From positions 650,177 through 714,176 of the forward strand of contig MU008196.1 of the NCBI GenBank assembly GCA_010909165.1: a stretch of 64,000 nt of DNA, given 5' to 3'. The notes under the pieces are model-generated. The model was not told the origin of the DNA. It was given only the letters and a program-made list of their open reading frames with translations, and ran no database searches. Position 1 is the first letter of the stretch, and the number at the start of each line of letters is the position of its first letter. This document shows positions 1-10,830 of the stretch, piece after piece. A program made the translations under genes and the position numbers. This stretch comes from Anthoceros angustus. Lineage: Eukaryota > Streptophyta > Anthocerotopsida > Anthocerotales > Anthocerotaceae.

Positions 1-481
1 AGTCTTCGAGGTAGAGGTCGAATTTGAGGTACTTTTTATTTTTGATTTATTTCAAAAATATGATCTTGAAGGACCATGCCAGTAAAATATATGTTCAAGG
101 ATGGTAAGTTCAAAATATGGGTGAAAATAAATATATGCAGTGATACGTAACATCAAAGGACTCGTTTTGAGTAGATTCGCCATTCTGGGGTTAAAGATGT
201 CTAGTCTGGGCAACTGAGCTACAACAGCCCTCGCATCGCTCGGGCTACGGTCGTGGGTCTCGCGCGTCGGCCCACCTGACTCAGCCGCGATGTTACGTTA
301 TGGAACATGCGCTCGTCGGGGCGCCTGGCTTAGAGGAGTCTCGGCCTAACGGTATCGACTCCTCTGCGCAGGAGCGCCCCTCCGAGCACACGTTCCGTAA
401 TACAGAGCGAATCGACCCGTAAGTTATCTTTTTCGTGGATGAAAGAAACATGATGAAAGAAACAATTGCGAAGGAGAGAAG
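1..481. other. Left-edge intergenic DNA, no gene seen
   Basis: I see no supported coding region here. Short open frames on the minus strand between 330 and 718 are translations of the tandem repeat that follows and of its flank, not a conserved protein. Around 180-230 the minus strand has a short stretch resembling a tRNA internal A box (TAGCTCAGTTG), without a convincing B box or acceptor stem. Confidence 0.5.
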
Positions 482-636
482 TGCAAAATGAGCTTGCTAA
501 TAGCTTGGTGAAAGTGGCAATCACGAGATCGAGAGGCGCAAAATGAGTCTGCCGGTAACTTGATGAAAGTGGCAATCGCGAGGCCGAGAGGCGCAAAATG
601 AGCCTGCCGGTAGCTTGGTGAAAGTGGCAATCAGAG
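482..636. repeat. Three tandem copies of a ~56-bp unit
   Basis: Units start at 482, 538 and 593, each with GCAAAATGAG followed by a conserved run ending in AAAGTGGCAATC. Copies 2 and 3 are closer to each other than to copy 1. The spacing of 56 then 55 nt is not a multiple of three, so the repeated peptide seen in short minus-strand frames changes frame and is incidental. It lies more than 600 bp beyond the stop codon of the minus-strand gene. Confidence 0.85.
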
Positions 637-1294
637 GTTCATTTTCTGCCAGACGTTCTGGGGTGAAGGCCATCGATATGATTGGTATCGATATGGGGAA
701 GCACTTCAACAGGTGCAAAGGAGCGCAGAAGGTAAAGTATTAACTAAAGCAATATTCATTTTGATTTCCGATTGATCTTGGCTTCGACGCGATTCATCTT
801 GGACCTGTTTCGAAAGCTATGTACATACTCCTGAAACGACTTATTGAAGACTGACTTTACCGGTTAATACACCAATAGGGCTGGCAAGGCTTGGGGCTCC
901 TATCCATCAAGAGGGCGGCCACATTCCTGCTGCATACAACTCTACATACCAGGTGTTGAAGCTCGTTGAGGCCAAACAAAGGTAGCTCCCACAGCGCACA
1001 TGCACTGGTTCACGGAATCAAAACTGGTACAGACATCAAGCAGCCCTTATCACATCACACCAAGACGTGGATTGGCAAGACATAGGACATGTTCAACCAG
1101 AGTACCATCTACCTGGATGTATTACGTCTACAAATATATATTGGACCTGTACACCCTGCTAGAAAGCAGCGCTCGATTGCATCCAGATGCTTCAAAAGAC
1201 TCTGGCACCAGAATCTTCTCTAGAAATGTGTGCAATTTAAAACATCTACAAGTGCTGCCCAATTAGCCAGAGCACAGACACTCTACCAACTAAT
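637..1294. other. Region downstream of the CBE1-like gene, probably including its 3' UTR
   Basis: No supported coding frame. Because the gene at 1295-6911 is on the minus strand, its 3' untranslated region must lie here. I could not identify a clear AATAAA-type signal on the minus strand. A strong donor-like sequence just before the stop codon (exon end 1346, intron starting GTATGC) leaves open a further exon in this interval. Confidence 0.4.
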
Positions 1295-4200
1295 CTAGTC
1301 AGCATCTGACCGAAAGCTACTACATGAGACCGTGGCCAGGCATACCTGAATACTGCGATTGACCTCCATGCCAAACCACCTTTCGATTCCTGCATTACCG
1401 GTTGCAGCATTATTGCTTATGAAGCTCAATATATCATGTCCCTTGTTCGCATGTCCAACATCTGAGCCATAATGTGCCGCAGAAATGAACCCCCCTGGTG
1501 GCAGATGTCCACCTCCTAGCTGCCCAGGAGGTTGCGCACGGGCATTATGTCCCGGTTGATGAAAGATTGCATTGTGGACAGAGTGCACAGAAGGCCCGTT
1601 CACGGGGAAAATGGGAATCCCGGGCTGTCCTTGCTTAGATGCAAGACCGTGAGGTTCATGCAGGGGATGATCATGAATAAAAGGACCACCGTTCATGCCC
1701 TGAAAGAAAGGTCCCCTCTGTGGCAAACGCGCAGGCCCAATGAACTGATTAGGAACTGGGCCCACAGGACCAACCTGGTGATACGCCCCTTGTCCAAGAT
1801 GTGCGGGTGGTGACTGAAAATGGATTGACCCCGATGCTGAGGCATGCAGAAAGGACCTGCCCCCATTGTCAGGCATAGGACCATATCCAAAATAAGGGAA
1901 TTCCACAGCACTAGCACCACCGAACTGAGGCTGCATCTGCTGCTGAGGCCGATATGGCTGATGCGAAAATCCCGAGTACCCACCCGGACTTGGCCCCTGT
2001 GACACCAAGGACTGCTGTAGGTGGTGATGAAGAGGCGTAGGATGTGCGTGGAGGCCTACAACTGAGGATGAAAGGGGCCTGTACAACGGAGCGATTGGAA
2101 GACCAGATTGGGGCTGCTGCAGAAGCTGTCCCTGATAACTGGAGTAAGCAGCTTGATGCGGTCGCATAAGGCTGCCTTTCAGCTGAGCTGAAGCACTTGC
2201 TCGGGGTTGAGGTTGAGCTCCACCTGAATACCCAGCCAAACTACCATCCAGTGTTGACATCAACTCTGTTGCCTTACTTTTTGATGATGCACCAGTTCTC
2301 TCGCTCTTGCCAAATACAGAACCATTTGAGGCAGGACATGCCTTCCCTCCACTCTCATCTTCAAATGCCCAGGAACAAGTGGAATTCTGTTTACCTGAAC
2401 TGAGACTCTCCTGCGTGTCCACTGCAATCAAATCCTCAGCAATATCAGCCAAACTTGAAGGAAGCTTCAACGGACTGTCCAAAATGGAACTTCCTAATGA
2501 AGAGTCTCTTTTTGAATCAGGAATCCTTGCAAGAGGTGACCCTTTCAGGAGAACATCATGGCCAGTTCCAAAAAACCCATCCACTTCAGCACCGATGGGT
2601 CTTGTCACAACCTGCATGGGATTGCTCAATTTCACAAGCTCCCTTTCTGTAGGTTCAACAGAGCAGCCCTCATCTTCACATAAGTTGGTCGTCAGGACAC
2701 TTCCATAGCTGCCTTGGGGTGTCAATCTCTTCGACTCTTGTGCTGTAAGTGGGTAGCCAGTTGCCCACATGAATTGGCTAACACTTGGAGACAGAGGAAC
2801 ACTCTCACTGCCTGATGTAGAGCTTGTTTTTAGTGCAAAACGGTCCACATCCCTGATCTCCCTATGAGATTCTTCAGAGGTCGAATCAGATGCTGCTGGT
2901 CTGGACACTCGGCCAATAGTACCATAGGATGGCTTTGAAGCACCACTAATACCTAAAGAAGTCTGCCGGACACTGTTGAAAGATGATAGTGAGGGCTGTT
3001 GCACATCATCTTTTCCTTCAATTGCCTTGTCCGAAGGAGTCTTCATGGAGACAGGCTTATCCTGAGCTCGCAGTTCATTCATGAATGCCTTCCCAAACAG
3101 TGACTCCAAAGTACCATACTCCCCAGAGATTTTTGTGTCAATCTGCGAACTAGCCTGACCCTTGGAAGCCCAGTCCAGGTGAATTGATTCGTTAATTAAG
3201 CCCTGATAATCCGCTGGATGCACTTCTGCACTGACAGCAACCTCAACTGCTTGAGGGACTTGGCTACTGATCTTGTGAACTGAGGATTTCCTCTGCAACA
3301 GTGACAATAGATGCCGAGAGGCATGACCATCTGAGGTCTCAGCTTGCTTGCCCTCTGAATCCAGCAAACCATTGGGCACTGTCGTAGTGAGAACCCTGCT
3401 TTCAACTGTACGATCTGCTTCAGCAATAATTGAAAGCTCAATATCTTCACAAGTAAGGAAAACAGGGGGAAGCTTTGGAATCACGGCTTCTGCTGGTGCA
3501 GAGGACTCGTGGCTCTCCTTCCGCACTGAAATCCTCGGCAGAACCACCTTACCCCTGATATCAAGCACATCCAATGCCCCAAAGCTTGTTGATGATCCAG
3601 TATCCACAGCCGCAAGACCCTTCTCAATGTCCTCCAAGGATGGGCCAGGTGGCATCGGCAAGACTCGACCTTGGTGCTTTCGAGGTAGAGAAGTTGAAGA
3701 AACTGAATGCTGATCCTGCAGCAAAGACTCAGAAATCCCTTCTTCCACCAGTGGCCTTGACACAGATGCAGAAGACTTCCCACTCTTTGGCAAAGGTGAA
3801 AGACCATCAGCAGAGTCTGCAAGAAAACTTCCCCCTGAAATTTCTGTTGCACAAACCACAAGCCGAAGATATCAAAATCCTCTCAACACACAGCAAGCAA
3901 TTTAGCCCACTAAGTAAGATATCTACTACCAAGAAACTCAAAGGATACTACTTAAAGCCCTGTTAGAGGATACCTTCAGGATCAGACCATTTTACAAGTT
4001 TCAGACTGTCCTGGTCAAAATCAGACCAAGCATGTTCTCCTGCGTCCAGGGTGTTTTCCTGTAACAGGCCATTAATTCATGGCAATGTGAAAGACAATCA
4101 ATTCAATTGACAGACACTGAACCTAGATACAAATTCAAATCTCCTTCCATGGTAGCTTGCTTCATAGACTTGATGATGGGATGAAAACAAGCCAAGTGTA

Positions 4201-6911
4201 TACCGTAAACAGAGGGAGTGAGCGAGCGTGGTTGCCATCCATGCTTGCTTTGCCAAACAGCTTATCCAGCACAGAACGTGGCTCGGTACTTAAACCGGCT
4301 GCCATCCCATCTGAGTTGATGTTCTCAAATTGCATATCCTTAGGCTTTGAACCTCCATTGATACTGAGGTCCCAGTCATCCAAACTCTCCTCCGCTTGCC
4401 TTCTGTTGCTTGTCTCAGCATCCAACAGTGGATGGAGTATTGTGATCGGATTTTCTACGATTGTCTTTGAAGATGGAAGCACAGAGATTATCTTATAATT
4501 TTTGTCATGATCTCTCCGTTCTAGGGCAGTTGAAGAAGTATCTGCCTCCTGCTTAGGCATTGGAGAAGTATCATGCAAGTCACTTACACCATCAATGATG
4601 TCATCCACAGCAGTGGCTACTTGTATTCCCTCCTCCTGGTCAGAGTATTGGACAACAGAAATCCATTAGGCAGTCCAGATGAAAGCTAGCAACCTATTAA
4701 TTGCCCACCTGACTACCATGTGTTCAAGAATATCACTTAACACATCAAAACCCTTAACTATGGCCCACTACTGATCAAAACGCAATCATACAGTCCCTAA
4801 GGCAAAGCAAAACTTACTACATAAAAGCGCCCCTCGTTGTCTCCCAGTTGAGAGGTAGGCTTCACCTGAACAGCTTTTGCAAACCCTGGAGGAACTGCAG
4901 GCCGAGGTATTGAAGTGCTTGTGTGATTAGTAGAAGGTGCTGGATTTGCAGTCTTGAGATTAAACCCAATGGACCTATTTGGTGACTTTGGAGAAGAGCC
5001 CCATTTCATCCATGGACATTCTCGCATCCCAAAGACTGCTCTCATCATGCTTTCTATTGATTTTCTGTTCATCATTTGAAAGCTTCTGCTCCTTTGACTG
5101 CTGGTATTCTTGCAGCTGCCGCTGATGCTGCTTCCGCATGAGTTCAAATGACTCTGCATAAGACAGGCTGTCATATACATCAATTTCTTCAACACGAAGA
5201 ACATACCCATTAAGATCGAACCAACCAGTTAACAAACCTCTTCGCTTCCGCTCCTGCTCCACTCTCTCTTCACTTGAGGGATCATCAAATCCAAAAGTCT
5301 CATCATTGATGAAGTCCGCTTCCTCCGCCGCACATATGGAGATGCCTGAAAATGTCAGGAGCCATAGTGGTGACATCCTAGACACCTCTAAACAGAGCAG
5401 TGAACTGCACAGATGTTTTACAAACACAGGCTTGTCAATAGCAAGTATGTTTCAGTTCACCTTGACCTGTCTAGTTGGCTGATACTGGTCATGGCCACGG
5501 CCATAGCGAGTAAATCCAGTATATCTTGACGAATTGCCTGGTAAGGCACTTGCAAAGACACTTCGAGGACCACCACCACTACCCAGGAGGCCATCACGCT
5601 CAGATGGCACCCAACCAGAACGGCCTGTCACACTGGCTTGCCCACAAGTACGGGCTCCAGAATCTGGGAGACAACCATGCCATACATTTTAGAAATTGAA
5701 GTCCTTGAACATCCTAGCTGCAAAATCCAAATCAGAGAAGCCACAACTTCTACAGAAGAAGCAGATTGCAATGAACAAATAAAAGTCGACAGGCAAGTGA
5801 ACCATCAGCATCAGAGTGGTTTTCAGATTTTCTCCCCACAAGTAAATTTCAAGAAGAAGCCTACCCAACTCATCAGCATCCCAGTCATGAAATGGGCGCT
5901 TCTTTTCTCTGTCACCGCACCCTGCTCGGTGCTCCGCTTGCCCTGACCAGAAGCACCTGCCCCTGCAGGCCTGTCAACAGAGCGAACATGCCCATTCTCA
6001 CCCCAGTTCGCAGCTGGCCTGGGTGGGTAGCTGGTTGAAATGCATTCCGACTTCATCATCATACAGTTTTCGCCTGGGGCCTTGTTGGATCCCTGATACG
6101 CCACTTGATCCACTTGATCCAGGGCGCCATGAGTCTTTTCGCCATTCTGGAATCTCCTGGGGAGATCTGATGTAGACCTCACTGCGCATGTCATACCACA
6201 TTTCCACATTTGGTCCGAGCGTGATTGGTATGACATTATGTTTCCAGCCATAAATACTTAAAGTAGGAGACCCCTAGCCATCACACAGTTGGGATCAAGT
6301 CTTACCTTTCCCTATCTCGGCGTGGTAAGCCTCGAGATGCTGGAACAGGAATTGCGACACCTCCATCCACGATTTCCGAAGGGGGAGGATCTCTGCAAAG
6401 CAGATGACATTGGTAACTCAGCACAGGAAGTTGATTTGATTAGGTAAAAAAAAGACAAATCATTGGATCATGTAAATTCTACAGAAGATGAACTTAAGAT
6501 ACAAATGAAGAGATCACATGTGCCATCATATATTTGACCCTGACCAAGTCTTAACAGCATTGAATAATACTACCTCCACAATACGGGGTCAAGGCCACCC
6601 GGCCGTAATTTGCATGATTCATGATCAGCAAAGGACAAGAGAAAATCCCTTGTGTAGCAATGCTTGGCAGATCTGCAGCCAAAAAGAGAATGGCACAATC
6701 AACATGACATGTGCTCTGACACTTAAGTTGCAGCACAAAGCAGTAGAACCGGGTGTCACAGGACACACTGCAAGCACCAGTACAGGAGATAAAAGATACC
6801 CACGATTCAAACATGGCAGGCAAGAGACAGGTTCAGAAATTACTTGGACGTCAGACAAGGAGAAGCTGGATATCCTTCGGTTGCACCAGGGCCAACTCCT
6901 TCCTCACCCAT
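1295..6911 (-). CDS. CBE1: CBE1-like eIF4E-binding protein, 11 exons
   Basis: Spliced model on the minus strand: 6844-6911, 6574-6672, 6306-6392, 6002-6166, 5865-5908, 5467-5636, 5238-5345, 4818-5153, 4204-4635, 3974-4058 and 1295-3834. All introns are GT-AG with agreeing phases, giving 1378 codons including stop. Landmarks shared with Arabidopsis CBE1, in order: YTRDFLLSF (eIF4E-binding), ERDGLLGSGG, DFINDETFG, ERKRR joined to ESFELMRKQH, PRPAVPPGFA, SVLDKLFGKA, KLVKWSDPE, LTCEDIELSI, HASRHLLSLLQR and YGTLESLFGKAFMNEL. The C-terminal third is rich in Gln, Gly, Pro and His and looks disordered. Known family role: cytoplasmic cap-complex protein that binds eIF4E/eIFiso4E, with 4E-T-like features. 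The start at 6911 is a good context (CAGATGG) and its frame splices directly onto the YTRDF exon. Exons 4-5 are the least certain. Frame changes are needed near 5317-5335 and 4985-5045. The true 3' end may use a donor at 1346. Confidence 0.85.
5154..5237 (-). other. 84-nt intron 7, length divisible by three and open
   Basis: The minus strand reads AGAG followed by GTTTGTTAAC at the donor and CTTATGCAG at the acceptor. Removing it joins ERKRR to ESFELMRKQH, which matches the continuous ERKRR-SFE block of Arabidopsis CBE1. The intron is 84 nt and has no stop in the coding frame, so retention would insert 28 residues without a frameshift. Confidence 0.8.
6617..6656 (-). other. eIF4E-binding motif in exon 2 (YTRDFLLSF)
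   Basis: Exon 2 of the CBE1-like gene encodes KHCYTRDFLLSFADHESCKL. The core Y-x4-L-Phi is met by Y-TRDF-L-L, the canonical motif by which 4E-BPs, eIF4G and 4E-T grip the dorsal face of eIF4E. Arabidopsis CBE1 has YTREFLISL at the same place near its N terminus. Only 22 codons precede exon 2, so the motif is very N-terminal, as in 4E-T. Confidence 0.85.
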
Positions 6912-7140
6912 CTGAGTCGACACTTCGAAAACTTTGGACAATCCCGAAACCACATTCGAGGCGCTTGCACACTCGACCTACGACAATCTGAGCCACCAGC
7001 CTGACTGATCTGCAGCTGCCACACAGTCCGCTCCGCGCCGAGGGCTAGGCAGATCCAAAGACAAATCATCCACTAGAAACCTCGATCCAAGGTGCCACGA
7101 TATTGCTAAACTCCAGCACGTCAGTATATAACAGAAAGGA
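6912..7140 (-). promoter_or_regulatory. Probable 5' UTR and core promoter of the CBE1-like gene
   Basis: No other gene lies between the start codon at 6911 and the foldback element at 7301, so the promoter must be here or just beyond. A TATATA run at 7125-7130 (minus strand TTATATACTG) is a reasonable TATA-box candidate 215-220 nt upstream of the ATG. This is positional inference only; the transcription start is not visible. Confidence 0.3.
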
Positions 7141-7300
7141 TCCTATGAGATACACAATGGAGCGAGAGGAGGTTTTGTACATTTATACCGATACCTATAT
7201 AGGTTACATATAAGAACGAAGTCCTTTATTATAGTCTACTTGGATGAAATTTTTCAAACAAGTCACCCCATCTAAGTATTGATCTAAGGACTGATCTATG

Positions 7301-7531
7301 CCTGAGCTACTTGCAACCAAGGGCATCCACTTCCTTTAGGCACCACAATCTAAATACCGATCTAAGCGCAGGATGCTTAGCAGTGTCCATTAGGCCTAAG
7401 CCATGTGTGTCCAAATGGCGTAGGCCAAATGGACACACATTTATAAGAACGTTTAAGCATCCTGCGCTTAGATCGGTACTTAGATGGGGTGCCTAAAGGG
7501 AGTGGATGCCCTTGGTGCAAGTAGCTTAGGC
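7301..7531. mobile_element. Foldback element / MITE with ~105-bp inverted arms
   Basis: The left arm starting at 7301 (CCTGAGCTACTTGCAACCAA) is the near-perfect reverse complement of the right arm ending at 7531. Pairing continues inward through AAGGGCATCCACT, TTTAGGCACC, the block GATCTAAGCGCAGGATGCTTA, and ATGTGTGTCC facing GGACACACAT near the centre. There is no coding capacity. The structure fits a foldback or MITE-type DNA element, but I could not see a clear target-site duplication. Confidence 0.8.
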
Positions 7532-8052
7532 ACACCATGGTACAAGTTTATTAAGTACCAAGTCCCATGACGGAAATCCGTCCTTAGTGGACTCAAATAA
7601 AATTCTTCTTCTTCTTCTCCATTTGGACACACATAAGAGTGGGGTGTTTTCCAAAAATGAATAGTTGGGTGATTAAAACTTTCAGATTCAATCAGATATA
7701 AGATGCAAATAGATCAAACGTGTTTTAGATCTTTAAGAGTGTTTTATAATATATGTATGTAATTAGATCAGTAAATAGATGGGGTGCCTAAAGGGAGTGA
7801 ATGCCCTTGCTGCAAGTAGCTTAGGCACACCATGGTACAAGTTGTTAAGTATCAAGTCCCATGACCGAAATCCGTCCTTAGTGGACTCAAATGAAATTCT
7901 TCTTCTTCTTCATTTGGACACATAAGAGTGGGGCGTTTTCCAAAAGTAAATAGTAGGGTGATTAAAACTTTCAGATTCAATTAGATATAAGATGCAAATA
8001 GATCAAACGTGTTATAGATCTTTAAGAGTATTTTATAATATATTTATGTAAT
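7483..8052. repeat. Tandem pair of a ~295-bp unit
   Basis: Unit 1 (7483-7777) and unit 2 (7778-about 8052) both begin GATGGGGTGCCTAAAGGGAG and run through TTAGGCACACCATGGTACAAG, a CTT-rich run, ATTTGGACACA and AGATCAAACGTGTT. They differ by a few substitutions and short indels. The first 49 bp of unit 1 form the outer right arm of the foldback at 7301-7531, so the element and the tandem unit share sequence. Confidence 0.85.
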
Positions 8053-8976
8053 AATTATTTCATTACAGCTATGAAAATACTAATTTTAGTTGGGCCTTGT
8101 GGTGTACCAACAGCGGACACTCAAAAGTTTTACATTTTTATTTTCTTTTGAAAGCTCAAATCTCAAAAAGAAAATAAAAAACACATAACTCAACTCAAAC
8201 CTTGTGCATCGGTATCATACCCCTCATCGGGCCATGAAGACATTATGTTGATTGGGGGATGATGCCTATGGCTAGCCCGATCCAGCTTGATGAAGCATGA
8301 TCCAGTTCATCAAGCTCAATAAGTAGACAATGATTGTGCTCATGGCGACAGACTAGCTGTCAGAATGCATAGTCCCATTAAGCTTTCCAGCCCCACAACT
8401 CCAAAATGCTGTTAGATTTGCGGTTATGCCTACAAAGGCGCCCTCCACATGGACAGATGCAGGTTTGTAAGCAAGATTGTGAGAATAAGGCACACGTGGG
8501 CCGGCCTTGTCAATATTTGGAACAAATTAAAAAATGCGCACACCTTCGCCTCCCATGGGGAACATCGAGCTCTAACATGGTCACATCGGTGGACCAACAA
8601 ATATTTTTGACGACCGGCTACGTTCGACATGAGATTAAGCATTTTCCTGATCAAGTCTCCGGTGAATCGTGCTCTTTTTAAGGATTGTATGGTCATATTG
8701 GGCTCTCCGAACACCCTGAAGCTACAATTTAAGGAATCAATGCCAAGTTTGAGAAAAGGCACCGTTGATCGCCCTTTGATCAAACGTGGTCAGCCAGATC
8801 CAGCCATGACATGATCTATGGATCAGCTTGTGGAACGGAAAAGATTGGGCGTTTTCATTTTTGGGAAAATAGAGAAAGAAACATAAGAAGTTGCGGAAGA
8901 TTCCAGTAAGAAACTCCTTTTGTGAACTACTGCTGATTTTTAGGATTTTCCCAAGAAGAAAATGGTTTAGATTTAC
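8053..8976. other. Intergenic DNA, no recognised feature
   Basis: Short open frames occur on both strands between 8406 and 8814 (up to 117 codons). None carries a motif I recognise, and the two strands overlap without preference. I see no repeat shared with the rest of the window. This interval lies outside the large duplication. Confidence 0.5.
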
Positions 8977-9455
8977 TTGGTAGGACATACCTGGTCCAAG
9001 GAGGCAGGATTGCATCTAGAAACGCGCCTGGATCAACCACTGTTGACCCTAAAATCAACAGTGCTTCACAATTATGGAGATAGCTTCAAAGAGAAGGATA
9101 GATTCAACAGTAAGGACTACGACGTCTGGCACCTGCGAATGAGAGGAGTCTTGCGAAACCGAGAATTATGGAATATTGTCAATGGAAGCTTTGAGCGTCC
9201 AGTTTGGGTCCTGAGAGTAAACATACCTGGGACACAAAGGATGAGAAGGCCCAAGACATCCTAGTCAGCGGCCTCTCATACCATATGGTGAGGCAAATCG
9301 GTGAAGCAAGCTCTTCCAAGGAGATGTGGGACCATCTGGCTCAACTATACTCTTCCAAAGATATTATGAGTTTGATGACTGCTGCCCACAATTTCCATAT
9401 TCTCAAAATGAAGGAATCAGATACAATTGAAACTTTTGTGAGCAGAAGCTCTTAG
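8977..9455 (+). pseudogene. Copia-type gag remnant (UBN2-like)
   Basis: Two overlapping frames (8977-9264 and 9204-9455) together read like the N-terminal half of a plant copia Gag. Seen in order: YDVWHLRMRGVLRNRELWNIV, then TWDTKDEKAQDILVSGL, KEMWDHLAQLYSSKDIMSLM and ILKMKESDTIETF. The frame change lies near 9210-9260. Translation stops at 9455, well before a zinc knuckle. The part from about 9200 onward is repeated at 37367-37616. Confidence 0.75.
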
Positions 9456-10570
9456 AATTGCAAACGAGAATAATGCAATTAATTAAAGTTGAATACAAAA
9501 CTGTCTTAAGTACTTTGTGAGGAGGTGTGACCATTCACCACTAACCTAGATATTAAATAAATGATCAATAATAACTAGTAGGTTAAACTAACCCTCACTT
9601 TTAACACTTCCACTTAAGCTAAGCAAGTTATCAATAAATCACCATTTTACTCCATATAACTCACTGTAGATAGTGGTAGGTAGTAGTAGATATGGGTAGA
9701 AAAGCTGTTATGTACCCATGGGCATGCAAAAAGCCATGCCCATGTGGGGGTAATAGGGGGGGATCCATTGATGGCCACACAACCCCCATGCCAGCCTTAT
9801 CCCCATTAAAACATAGGGTTACCACTGTAAGATGGATGCGGTAAGACGAGAGGTGCCCAAAGCCTACAAAGATAGCTAAGAGGAAATCCAGAGAGAATGG
9901 GCGGAGGCGGCGCAGCATGTGAGCACAAGAGGACGCCACAGGGGGACTCGACTGAGCAGCCCGCATGTACTTAATCTTTAGGGAGTGCGCGTGCAATGAG
10001 GGGGGAGTATCACCCTCATCTCGCCATGCCAGTCCAGATCCCACATACCAGAGTTGCCTTCCGCCCCGCCATCACGCCGCTGGAGCCTAAGGGGACGCAT
10101 AAAGCAGCCGTGAGGCGCAGAACACCTTCTCGAACATTGCGGAATTTCAGTGCTTGGAATCCATGCCTGCCGCCAGGTGCGTGGATGTATGCGCCCGATG
10201 AACCCGGCACTCGCTCTCACTCTACTAGTTCATCGCCAGGTGCCTCACCAAGGTGTAACTCTTCCTTGTTTTTTTCCTTTTTCCGTGTGTGCCCCTTCAG
10301 TGTAGTGGCTCCAGTTCCTAATCTTGAGGTAGCCGCTGACGACAGTACTAATGCTTTCGTGTGTCAATGTAGATGCTGACGAAGTGCCACATAGAGTATG
10401 TTAGAAATAAAGCCAATGCTTCGGCTAAGTAACGTTGGTTTAGGTTAAGTTTGGTTAGTTCTAGGGTTTGCTATTACAGAAACATATAAAAAACCATTTG
10501 TAACTTTTTCATTTATTTTAAAGTTTATTATTTTGGTTCTGCACACGATTGCTCCACCGAAAACAAACAT
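9456..10570 (+). mobile_element. Non-coding LTR/leader region ending at a primer-binding site
   Basis: No supported protein. The 3' part (10436-10570, with TAGGTTAAGTTTGGTTAGTT and ATTTATTTTAAAGTTTATTA) ends in a tRNA primer-binding site, so it should be the end of an LTR. I could not find its partner LTR in the window. The stretch from about 9905 is repeated at 10851, and the whole interval is repeated in copy B at 37617-38686. Confidence 0.55.
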
Positions 10571-10583
10571 GGTATCAGAGCTG
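10571..10583 (+). promoter_or_regulatory. LTR-retrotransposon primer-binding site (tRNA-iMet), intact
   Basis: TGGTATCAGAGCT matches the standard plant PBS complementary to the 3' end of initiator methionine tRNA. It is the only intact version in the window. The corresponding sites at 11519, 38687, 26173, 49651 and, on the minus strand, 36617-36627 lack the A or carry nearby loss (TGGTATCGAGC). Confidence 0.85.
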
Positions 10584-10613
10584 CCTCTTGCTCTTCTCCA
10601 GAATTCCTAACAA

Positions 10614-10830
10614 TGCCGAGGCGGGGGAATCTTGGCAGAGGACCTCGCAGAGGAAGATTTGGTGGCGGCTATGCAAGGCGCATTCTCGCACCACAACGAT
10701 CCATTCACATTCATGAAGGACCTCTTCCCCTGGAGACTTTACTTGACCTCTAGAACGACACTCACCCCTGACCGAGAGACTTCATGAACAGAATCACTGT
10801 AGAGGAGGATGCCGACAATCCCGCCACCAA
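10614..10830 (+). pseudogene. Gag-like N-terminal remnant, unit 1
   Basis: Downstream of the PBS the frame starts MPRRGNLGRGPRRGRFGG, an Arg/Gly-rich N terminus, then ILAPQRSIHIHEGPLPLET. It breaks at a stop followed by indels, and the duplication junction cuts it at about 10850. The family is not certain, but position after a PBS and the basic N terminus fit a retrotransposon Gag. Confidence 0.55.

Noticed and set aside
170-240. tRNA gene or tRNA-derived SINE head on the minus strand
   Set aside because: Only an A-box-like TAGCTCAGTTG is visible. I see no proper B box at the right distance, no acceptor stem and no second copy in the window.
1295-6911. GYF-domain protein (EXA1/GIGYF-like)
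   Set aside because: The PRPAVPPGF and SFELMRKQH blocks first suggested EXA1, but no GYF domain is present. The N-terminal YTRDFLLSF, DGLLGSGG, LTCEDIELSI and TLESLFGKAFMNEL blocks fit CBE1 in order.
8406-8814. Small protein-coding gene on either strand
   Set aside because: Overlapping open frames of 61-117 codons on both strands with no motif, no splice logic and no conservation evidence.
9456-10570. Complete LTR with a partner
   Set aside because: The end next to the PBS is clear, but I could find no second LTR other than the duplicated copies of the same region, so I did not delimit an LTR pair.
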